64,000 nt of DNA from Paenibacillus albidus (GTDB lineage Bacteria; Bacillota; Bacilli; Paenibacillales; Paenibacillaceae): contig NZ_BMKR01000003.1 of assembly GCF_014644435.1 (NCBI RefSeq), positions 300,933 to 364,932 of the forward strand. Reading direction: 5' to 3'. A model generated the notes under the pieces. That model saw nothing but the letters and a program-made list of their open reading frames with translations, did no database searches and was not told the DNA's origin. A program made the position numbers and the translations under genes. Every line of letters starts with the position of its first letter. The stretch's first letter is position 1. Below, one piece after another: positions 42,373 through 50,400 of the stretch.

Positions 42373-43137
42373 ATGAGAATTGAAGAGAACGTCAATACTT
42401 TTCTGAATGGCTCGGATATGGAAGCAAAAAAGAAGTTTGTTGCTGATAACGTCCACCCGGATGCCCGGCCACTGTTTGAAATGACCCAATCGGTAGAAAC
42501 CACTGATGACCTCAAGCTCAAGAATCCCAGAATTCTCGAATCCAAGGATTACACAGATGAGAAAAGCATGAAAGTTGAAATTGTCTTAGTTCAAGGAGAG
42601 AAAGCTTCTAACCCCACAAGCGAATTGATTGTCGTCATCAATGACAAGCAGGTTATATGGGCGATGGACGCCTCCAACAAGGAAGCGTTCGATAAGATCA
42701 GAAACACCTTCAAAGAACCCATTCCAGAAGCTTCGTCCTCGGCCAATGTAGCAGCTCCACGTGAAATGTTAAACGAAATCCGCAATTTCGTAGTCTCCGA
42801 TGTGTGGAATGATGCATTCGTAAACATTAGCTGGTACATCAGCAGTGGTACCGACAGCACAGGAGGGAGTATCGATATCGACTTTACCGTCGAGCAATTA
42901 GCCAAGACAATGGACAAGAAAAAAGAATATGACAGCTATATGGAGAACCTGGGCTCAGAGTACGATTCAATTAAAAAGGTGTGGACAAAGCTCTCCACAG
43001 AAATGGATCGTATATACGATTTCATTCAAAAAAATCCTCCTAAAGCTAACGACAAAAACGTGAAATTTGACACGGGAATTTTCACACAGTACTTGGAAGC
43101 CTTTGAGAAGGAAGTTGATGCTGTGACCAAACAATAA
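42373..43137 (+). CDS. Hypothetical protein
   Basis: 254 residues, no recognised family. No signal peptide; mixed charged sequence with a helical C-terminal third (MDKKKEYDSYMENLGSEYDS; EAFEKEVDAVTKQ). The first 110 residues have a beta-rich, DUF4878- or lipoprotein-like look (ADNVHPDARPLFEMTQSVE; EIVLVQGEKASNPTSELIVV), as if an exported protein had lost its signal sequence. A TAA lies in frame 13 bp upstream, and AGGGGG is only 2 bp from the ATG, so the start is weak. A clear terminator follows, which supports expression. Confidence 0.65.
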   Translation: MRIEENVNTFLNGSDMEAKKKFVADNVHPDARPLFEMTQSVETTDDLKLKNPRILESKDYTDEKSMKVEIVLVQGEKASNPTSELIVVINDKQVIWAMDASNKEAFDKIRNTFKEPIPEASSSANVAAPREMLNEIRNFVVSDVWNDAFVNISWYISSGTDSTGGSIDIDFTVEQLAKTMDKKKEYDSYMENLGSEYDSIKKVWTKLSTEMDRIYDFIQKNPPKANDKNVKFDTGIFTQYLEAFEKEVDAVTKQ

Positions 43138-43143
43138 TACATA

Positions 43144-43176
43144 ATGCAGCTCGCCTTTGATAAGGGCGGGCTGCAT
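43144..43176 (+). terminator. Intrinsic terminator of the hypothetical gene
   Basis: ATGCAGC and GCTGCAT with further pairing inside (TCGCC and GGGCGG), followed by TTGTCTT; 6 bp after the stop. Confidence 0.75.
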
Positions 43177-43181
43177 TTGTC

Positions 43182-43440
43182 TTATCTCATCAATCCTACG
43201 ATCCCCACATAACGTTCTCGCGCCACAAGCTCTGGACGGGAGGTGTAAAAAACAATACTCTCTGTGAGGGTCTTCCTGGTGCAGCTCACTGTACCGCTTC
43301 AATGCTTGGGTAGAGTCCTTCATAGGAGTCGATTACGGGCATCTCTTCAATAAAACGCTAGCCTTCCATAAAATAGGCCTTAGTCGCCTCAAGAACTACC
43401 CATTCATTAGGAAAATCTCCTGAACTTCATCGCATCGCAT
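43182..43440 (-). pseudogene. Decayed small bacillar protein gene
   Basis: From an ATG with GGAGGTG upstream the minus strand reads MRCDEVQEIF; then, after a one-base loss, NEWVVLEATKAYFMEG, an in-frame TAG, RFIEEMPVIDSYEG; after a second frame change TQALKRYSELHQEDPHREY; and after a third FYTSRPELVARERYVGIVG. Joined, these match a small protein family common in bacilli and clostridia (about 85 residues, function unknown to me). At least three frame changes and one stop mark it as dead. Confidence 0.6.
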
Positions 43441-43556
43441 CTTGGACACCTCCGGTTAAAATGATTACCAATGTTATAACATAAGGGGTTGTACCTTCTA
43501 AACTAGAGTCAGAACCTCCACCGGAGCACTGAAGCTCTTTTAAAAAGGCCCTAACC

Positions 43557-44001
43557 GCCGCTTTAAAGTTCCATTCCTCTGACGTCACCGGCCCTGAGTC
43601 TGGAGCAACTTGCTAAGAAAGCTTTCGTGAAATTGATTTTCTCAACTTATTTGGTATTGGGATATGCCTTATGGACTCAATTGGATGATATAGTAGCATC
43701 CACGGACCTGAGAAACGCATAACTCCCTTGATTTTTTGACGGTAATCTGGTTTATAACAATGGATAGGACACTTCGCACAAGCCGTTTTCGCTTCACCGA
43801 ATTTACAGTAGGATAGTCTTTTCATAGCATACTCATTTATGTCCTGACATTCCTCACATAGCCCTTTAACATGATGTTTCTTCTTACAATATATCCGAAT
43901 CATTTTTGAGACGATCTCTTTTTCTTTTCGGATTTTAGGACCATCGTTCAACTGCTGGCCTGCTTCTGCTTTCATATATGAAAGCCCCCCTGCTCAATTG
44001 T
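43557..44001. repeat. Duplicated block carrying a ygbA-like gene, copy 1
   Basis: This block recurs in the same orientation at 59704-60143. Similarity starts near CCGCTTTA on the left and ends with CAATTG on the right, and covers the gene, its ribosome site and about 50 bp of 3' flank. Copies differ at many single positions but without frame damage. Confidence 0.8.
43613..43975 (-). CDS. YgbA-like (nitrous oxide-stimulated promoter family) protein, copy 1
   Basis: 120 residues. The conserved core is KMIRIYCKKKHH near 24, LCEECQDINEYAMKRLSYCK near 39 and KTACAKCPIHCYKPDYRQKI near 63, which gives three paired-Cys groups likely to hold a metal or iron-sulfur cluster, then MRFSGPWMLLYHPIESIRH. 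The family is named after E. coli YgbA, linked to nitric oxide stress. ATG with a GGGGGG site. The reading frame is intact though both neighbours are decayed. A paralogue lies at 59765. Confidence 0.85.
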   Translation of the reverse strand: MKAEAGQQLNDGPKIRKEKEIVSKMIRIYCKKKHHVKGLCEECQDINEYAMKRLSYCKFGEAKTACAKCPIHCYKPDYRQKIKGVMRFSGPWMLLYHPIESIRHIPIPNKLRKSISRKLS

Positions 44002-44009
44002 AATACCGC

Positions 44010-44506
44010 CAGATTCGCCAATATATTGAGAATAGTCTGTGTTTTGCCTGTACCCGGCGGCCCTTCAATAATACTGATCTTACTGCGGAACGCTTGATCC
44101 AGGGCTATCTTCTGACTAAGGAGGCAGATATGCCCCACTATGGCCCGCCAATACTGCATGACCTTCTGTGCCTCAGTGTTCTTAGTTCCGCTGCTTCCAC
44201 TCGAACGTTCTCCGCTTCATACACTCTCTTTGTACCATTTTCAAAAACCACTTGGATTCTAGGGCCAAAATCCTGCATTTGCCCAACGTTGATCAAAGGA
44301 GAATCGCCATGGAATACGGTCTGATCCTTGGTGATCATCGTAATAACAGGGTTGGTGAGGATGGTGACATCACTTGCAGAGTATAAGTATGGCTTAGTTG
44401 AACTCCGGTAGATAATCTGTATATTCTTACCCTTCGGCTCATATGAAGTGATCTTTGACGTACAGTCTTTATTTTTAATTAAAATGAGATAGTTTTCTTC
44501 GTCCAT
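44010..44506 (-). pseudogene. Truncated, frameshifted AAA/superfamily 1 helicase gene, 5' part
   Basis: Start at ATG 44506 (AGAAGGA site): MDEENYLILIKNKDCTSKIT, then about 100 residues typical of the N-terminal region of large helicase-like ATPases. Near 44195 the frame changes and continues as EAQKVMQYWRAIVGHICLLS and the Walker A IIEGPPGTGKTQTILNI. It stops being similar near 44010, where the duplicated ygbA block begins. The whole remainder of a protein that should exceed 1000 residues is missing. Confidence 0.75.
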
Positions 44507-44625
44507 ATATAGTCCTTCTGAGTTCAAGATTCTGATAGTTAATATGTAGGAAGTTCGTTAGATTGTAAGGATATTCCTGCAAAAGAGTATAATCTCTTGG
44601 ATGGTATGCTGAAGGAGAGGTGAAA

Positions 44626-44649
44626 AAAGACACCTAGAATGGTGTCTTT
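44626..44649. terminator. Hairpin AAAGACACC/GGTGTCTTT
   Basis: A 9-bp stem with a 6-base loop, nearly the same as the terminator at 42011-42039. It lies between two gene remnants with no intact gene to serve. Confidence 0.5.
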
Positions 44650-44707
44650 AGAGGTACAGCTTATGGAAGAAGGCAATCTTGGAGACCTTAGGTGTACACA
44701 GGCTACG

Positions 44708-44974
44708 CTACTCTGGATCGGCTAAAACTTCAATCATCATGGCTGCCCCAACTCTGAACCCGCAAGTAAACGATGCCGTCATCTCCATCCCTTGAACCTG
44801 GGAATATAGATCCAATAAGGACTCCAATTCCTCAAAATCTCCTTCGGACAGCTTCTGCTTCCAAGCCTCCAGCGACTCGGTGATTTGCCTGTTGATCGTG
44901 CGATGATTGGGGTCTTTGGGGATGACCTTTTCGTTAGGGATAAGGTTGCCGTGGTATAGGGAATCGAGGCGGGG
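44708..44974 (-). pseudogene. DUF6809-like small protein without start codon
   Basis: The minus strand reads 88 codons: LDSLYHGNLIPNEKVIPKDP, then ITESLEAWKQKLSEGDFEEL and SFTCGFRVGAAMMIEVLADP to a stop. This matches a small family widespread in bacilli and clostridia (opening usually M..LLE.LY.G...P.E.I.PK.P). An in-frame TAG directly precedes the readable part and no start codon is seen, so the first few codons appear lost. Function unknown. Confidence 0.65.
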
Positions 44975-45238
44975 CTAAACAAATCCACTAATTAGAAGAT
45001 ATAAACCTACAAGCTACATAGATTAGCGTAGCATAGTTATAGATTGTTTGTGGTACGCTTAGACGTAAAGGTTACGTTGGATAAATAAAAGAAGAGTACC
45101 TTTGAAGTACTCTCTCATTTAAATATCGAACCAAGGGGAGTCGAGCCTATTCTTTTTCACAATTTTCTTCTATTATCAGCCCTGTAAGACCCGTAGTTTA
45201 GTTGCTCTCTTCAAATAAACGATTCAAGGTATTAAATG
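44975..45238. other. AT-rich intergenic stretch with a tmRNA/tRNA-like 3' end echo
   Basis: AGAGTAC and GTACTCT form a hairpin near 45093-45112. On the minus strand at 45147-45125 GGCTCGACTCCCCTTGGTTC resembles a T-arm and acceptor end; a similar sequence occurs at 63038-63063. No gene seen. Confidence 0.35.
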
Positions 45239-45763
45239 TTACTTTATGTCTACATCCAAATATTCTATAGCTTTTCTTTGAAGCTGCTTTATTAAGGGTT
45301 GAACTTGCTCTACAGATAATCCCAGTTCACAGGAAATCGCTAATAAATCCTGGTTGTTAATTAAAAGAGAAACAATTTTCCTTTCTGTCGATGTCAATCG
45401 TTCCATAAAAAGATTAACATCAATAATAGTATCATCATGTGGGACTGAGCTTATGAATTCTAAGTGTGAGGAAGATTCGTTACTGCCAAGCATAGGGGCG
45501 TCCAAAGAAAAAAAAGACTCTAGTCTTTTTGTAGCCCATGCTTCTTTGTTTCTTTGCTTCATGATTAATTTAAACTGTAATAAAAAATATTCTTCAAAGC
45601 AGCCATATTGGACTCTATAGGTACGGATGGCGTGAATAAGGGCCAACAGCCCCTCTTCAATTCTATCCTCTACTTCCAAACCCTTATAAGAATTTTTGCA
45701 TTGTTGAATAACCAGTGGAAAATAATGTTTAACAATATCAGCCACAGTAATTTTTCCCATCAT
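45239..45763 (-). CDS. Sigma-70-like RNA polymerase sigma factor or related regulator
   Basis: 174 residues from the ATG at 45763, one base after the stop of the upstream gene (TAGAATGATG), so translation is coupled; a start further upstream in the other gene is unlikely. Region 2-like part: RIEEGLLALIHAIRTYRVQY near 50 and GCFEEYFLLQFKLIMKQRNK near 70. Region 4-like HTH: LTSTERKIVSLLINNQDLLA and SCELGLSVEQVQPLIKQLQR near 130-170. Between them is a spacer with SFFSLDAP, common in phage- and sporulation-type sigma factors. AT-rich, unlike the glycan loci. Target promoters unknown. Confidence 0.75.
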   Translation of the reverse strand: MMGKITVADIVKHYFPLVIQQCKNSYKGLEVEDRIEEGLLALIHAIRTYRVQYGCFEEYFLLQFKLIMKQRNKEAWATKRLESFFSLDAPMLGSNESSSHLEFISSVPHDDTIIDVNLFMERLTSTERKIVSLLINNQDLLAISCELGLSVEQVQPLIKQLQRKAIEYLDVDIK

Positions 45764-45764
45764 T

Positions 45765-46241
45765 CTATATCTTTTTTGGAAGCATATCACGAAGTCCATT
45801 TTTTCTTGGATTCTTAGGAGTTTTTCTGGAAGCAAGTGGTTCTGGTTTTGAAGGAACTAATTTGGCATACCAATATTCCTCTATTTTTTCAACTCTATAA
45901 CTAGCTGGAAGCGAAATCCCCCGCGTTTCAAACAAGCCTACCAATTCGGGGTCTTTTATTTTTCCATTTTTTAGGACTTGATATCCCTTTTCAGCAATCG
46001 CCAGCAATCCAATACTTCTCCCATCTGCACTTATACCTATTGTCAATTGCTTAGGAATAACCTCGTTTAGCTTGCTGTTTAAACAAAACCCCTTCTCATT
46101 AGATACAATTATTGAAAAAAACGGCTTAGGAGGACTAGGTAAAAACCACTCGAATTGATGAATATCAAACCCTTGATTTTCATTAAAATGATCGCTCATA
46201 TCCATTTCTTCTCTTTGTATCAATTTGGAATATCTAATCAT
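45765..46241 (-). CDS. Hypothetical protein coupled to the sigma-like gene
   Basis: 158 residues, no family recognised. The middle (KQLTIGISADGRSIGLLAIA; GYQVLKNGKIKDPELVGLFE) looks like a compact alpha/beta domain, and the C-terminal 30 residues are basic and Pro-rich (LASRKTPKNPRKNGLRDM). The ATG at 46241 lacks a clear ribosome site; an ATG at 46199 (MSDHFNENQG) follows AGAAG and may be the true start. Its stop codon is one base from the sigma-like start, so the two probably act together, perhaps as regulator and partner (inference). Confidence 0.65.
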   Translation of the reverse strand: MIRYSKLIQREEMDMSDHFNENQGFDIHQFEWFLPSPPKPFFSIIVSNEKGFCLNSKLNEVIPKQLTIGISADGRSIGLLAIAEKGYQVLKNGKIKDPELVGLFETRGISLPASYRVEKIEEYWYAKLVPSKPEPLASRKTPKNPRKNGLRDMLPKKI

Positions 46242-46666
46242 AAACTACTTTAATTCCATTTACATAACTATGATAATTCTTACGCTATATAAAACATACA
46301 AACATCGAAGTCCCATTGTAAGATTGTAGTATCTATAATATGATGATTAAGTAATACCTGTCAGATGTGTTCCTATCTGTGGATTGAAAAGATGTTTGTA
46401 TTTTTTGAGTTCAATTCAAAAAAGCTACCAACAAGTATCTTTATGTTAGGTAGCTTTTTTGATTGGTTAAAAGCATTCTACTAATGCGTGCGTGTCTGGG
46501 CACGTGAGCAAAAAAAGCAAGTACACCCATATAGGAATACCTGCTAATAAATGAAGCTACTGTTTTACTTGGACTGTCTACGACTAATTAAGGAAGCTTG
46601 GGGGCATTCCATAGTTCCAAGTCAATAATCGAAGGATGATCACCCTCAGTTGCAAGGTTTTCAATG
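46242..46666. other. Intergenic region with one strong terminator
   Basis: AAAAAAGCTACC at 46418-46429 pairs with GGTAGCTTTTTT at 46449-46460, a symmetric terminator usable on both strands. Otherwise AT-rich DNA without a supported gene. Confidence 0.6.
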
Positions 46667-47422
46667 TTACGAATTTATAGACCTGATTTCGTTCTCACTA
46701 AGCCCCGTCGCCTTACCAACAGCCGAATGATCCATCCCCATTGCCAGAAGCTTTCGAGCCATTTCTCTTTTTTCTCGAACCGCACCTTCCACAATGCCTT
46801 CCGATCTGGCTCCTTCCATTCACGGCACCTCATCACGCAAATACTTCATCCGGGCCTCGTATTCCATCCGTGTAGCGGCATCTTGACTCAGAAATTCCAG
46901 GGCATCCATTGCCTTTTTCAACATTGGTTCATTCATAGTCAACGCCTCCCAATTTGGTTTATCGACGCCTTTCAGGAACAACAACCAATTTATCAATCCG
47001 CCCGAAACCGGAACGGCCTGCTCCTCCAGCTTTGTTAACTCCATGACATGAATTTCCAGATCATTGTTAAGTGGAATCCCGGAATGATCTTCCCGCAGGT
47101 GAAAAACATTATGATAACGATCATTGGGTAAACAGGAGTAGTTGAGAATATTGATCGTCACGCACTTCTTCAATTGGCTGTAATTGTCACCTTTTTGAAT
47201 TTGGTGGTAATACATCTCACTCTAATAAAAAAGTGTCCGCTTTTCCATATTATACGGGTTAAACAACTGCATTTCGATGTTGATCCGCTTACCTTCCGAC
47301 GTTTTGGCTTTGATATCCAGAATCGACTGTTTTTCCACTGGAGCATCTTTGTCTGTATAAGGATTCATCAACGTAATTTCAGTCAGTGGAGGCTCTCCAG
47401 CTTCCATAAACGGGGTATTCAA
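46667..47422 (-). pseudogene. Rpn-family PD-(D/E)XK nuclease/transposase gene with two stops and lost 5' end
   Basis: The minus strand reads EPPLTEITLMNPYTDKDAPV and SILDIKAKTSEGKRINIEMQ (the PD-(D/E)XK core D...E.Q), RTLFY, a TAG where Trp is expected, SEMYYHQIQKGDNYSQLKKC, and on to MKYLRDEVP, a TGA, then MEGARSEGIVEGAVREKREM and the helical tail GLSENEIRSINS. About 45 N-terminal codons are missing. Rpn proteins are recombination-promoting nucleases found in many copies in bacilli. Dead by two in-frame stops. Confidence 0.8.
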
Positions 47423-47464
47423 TTGCCCTCGAGCGGGTTCTCCCGACCAAATTTGTGCTACTTT

Positions 47465-50400
47465 TTATTCTTGATCCTTGGCTGCCAGCATCCTGAGCAG
47501 AACCGTGACCGTTTCCGCCCTCGTCGCGGCATTTTTCGGAAAGAAGTAGTTGTTGCCCTTACCCTGCATAATCCCCAACTTCTTCATCTCGGCTGCCGCT
47601 CCGACAGCCCAGACCGGTATGTCGCGATCATCCGCGAATCCGGCGGAACGAGCTTCGGGTACGAGGTTTAATGCTCTCGCCAGCATTACGGCCATTTCCG
47701 ATCTCGTCATGGGCGCATCTGGACGGAAGTTATTGTTCTTATCGCCCTGGATAAGACCCAAGCTTACGGCTCGCGCAACGGCTGTCCGGGCCCACTGTCC
47801 GATCCGGTCCGCGTCCTTGAAGGTCAGGACTGCTTCTTCATTCTGAAGCTTCAGCGCTTTCGCCAGCATCACCGCGAATTCAGCGCGCGTCACCGTGCGA
47901 TCGGGCCGGAACGAACCGTCCGTATAACCTGTGATAATTCCCTTCTTTTCTGCTTCCAGGATATTGGCTTCGGCCCAATGGCCGCCAATATCCGCGAAGG
48001 CATAACGGGGTACTGGAACGTCCGGCGTGTCCGGACCATCGTTTGGATCATCGTTCGGATCATCGCTTGGATTATTGGGGGTTTCCGGCGGGGTCACGGG
48101 AGCTCCTCCTCCCGAATTGCCTCCGCTTCCTCCGCTTCCGCCGTTTGAACGCTCGTTTACGGAAACGTTTATTTTCCCCGTAACGGACGGATTCGCGGTC
48201 AAGACGGCCGTAATCGTCACTTCTCCGGCAACGGACGGCGCCGTAAAGACCATGCTGAACCGGCCATTCGCATCCGTGACCGTCCTGGCGCTTTTGAAGT
48301 TGCCCGACGAAGCCGCGACTTCGACCTCCACGCCGGAGACCGGAAGATTATCGCCGTCGCAGACGATGCCCGCAACGGACACGTCGTCTCCTACCGTCAC
48401 GGCAGACGGCGTCGCCTGGAGTTCGATTAGAACGGGTACTTGTACGGCCTTAATTACGGAAACGGTAATCGTATCCGTCACGGCCGGACTCGCGGTCAAG
48501 ACGGCTGTAATCATCACTTCTCCGGCTGCGGACGGCGCCGTAAAGACCGTGCTGAACCGGCCGTTCGCGTCCGTTACTGCTTTAGCAGTTTTGATGCTGC
48601 CTGACGAAGCCGCGATTTCGACCTCCACGCCCGGGACCGGAAGATCGTCGCCGTCGTAGACGACTCCCGTAACGGACACGTCGCCTCCAACCGTCACGGA
48701 AGACGGTGCCTCCTGGAGTTCGATCCGGGCGGGCACTTGTACGATCCCATTTACGGAAACGGCAGTCGTCCCTCTCACGGACGGATTCACGGTCAAGGTT
48801 GCCGTAATCGTCACTTCTCCGGCAATAGACGGCGCTGTAAAGACCGTGCTGAACCGGCCGTTCGCATCCGTTACCGCCCTGGCGTCATTGACTCTGCCCG
48901 ATGCAGCCGCGATCTCGACCTCTACGCCGGATACCGGAAGATCACCGCTGTCGTAGACGGCTCCCGTAACGGACACGTTGCCTCCGAATGTCACGGAAGA
49001 CGGCGTTGCTTGAAGTTCGATCCGGGCGGGCACTTGTACGGCCTGGTTCACGGACACGGTAATCGTATCCGTCACAGACGGACTTGCAGGAAGGACGACA
49101 GCGATCGTCACGTCTCCGGCTGCAGACGGCGCCGTAAAGACCGTGCTGAATCGACCGTTCGCGTCCGTTTCTGCTTTAGCAGTTTCGATGGTGCCCGATG
49201 CAGCCGCGATTTCGACCTCCACGCCGGGGACCGGAAGATCGCCGCCGTCGTAGACGATTCCCGTAACGGACACGTCGCCTCCAACCGTCACGGAAGACGG
49301 CGTTGCTTGAAGTTCGATCCGGGCGGGAACCCTTTGTACGTTCTCTGTACCGTACACTTTAAATTCCCAGAGCGAGTAGCCGTACGTTGTCGCTCTTTTC
49401 GTGCCATACATCCGAACGTATCTTGCATTCACCGTTTCGAAGGAGATATCGTCGATTTCTCCGTCTCCGGTTGCGGTGCTGTATACTGTCGTCCAGTCCG
49501 TCGTGTTGTCGGAAACCTGGATTTGGTACTCCTTCCCATACGCACTTTCCCAATGCAGCATGACCTTCGCGATGGGTTGGCTGGAGCCAAGATCGACGTA
49601 AATCCACTGCGGATCGGCATAGTTAGATCCCCAACGGGTCGTCAATGACCCATCGACCGCATTCCCGGGCGACACGTCGGCGGCTTTGGCCGAGCTTGCC
49701 ATTACCGGCTTGCCTTCGGCGAGATTGGGTGTCACCGCTTCATATACGTTAAATTCAGCAAGCGAGTAGCCGTCTCCGGTACCCTGTTGAACGCCCAGCA
49801 TCCGGACGAACCTGGCACTGACCTTACCGAAAGAAATGTCGTCGATTCCGCCGTCCCCCATCGAAGTTGTATAAACGTCCGTCCAGGTGACAGCATCGTC
49901 CGATACTTGAATTTTATAGCTTTTCCCGTACGCCTTCTCCCAATTTAGCCTAACTTTATTGATCGTATATTGATCTTGCAGATCAACATAAATCCATTCG
50001 TTGTCTGAAGCGCTTGAACTCCAATAAGAACTTCTGTATAGATCCGTAGCATTCGAGGCAAATTGCTTGCCTTGGCTGGAGGAAGCGGTTGCTCCTTTAC
50101 TGTAAGCGAGATCGAACCCGCTGTCGTCGATGGAGGTTCCCTCGTTTAGGGTCATGCTTCGGCCGGTAAACGTATCCTTGCCGAGTCTATAGGTTGTCGT
50201 GGTTTTTTCTCCGTCCCGGTTCAGCGTTACGTTCACTGTAATCCCCGGTGTTTCGGGATTAGCGACCGAGATGCGGACAGGTGTCACGGATTCGTCAATG
50301 ATCACCATGGACGGATTATCCACTGTGACCGTCAAGCCGTCTCTTACCGTCACCGTCCCGGGTTGATAGAACAGCAATTCCGCAATGCCAAGAGAATTAT

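Noticed and set aside
48143..49330. CRISPR-like or satellite array
   Set aside because: The 297-bp periodicity is in frame and encodes Ig-like domains; no short repeats with unique spacers occur anywhere in the window.
48027..49648. Two open frames of 210 and 303 codons on the plus strand
   Set aside because: Opposite the repeated Ig-like region of the lyase; open only because the repeat is GC-rich and periodic.
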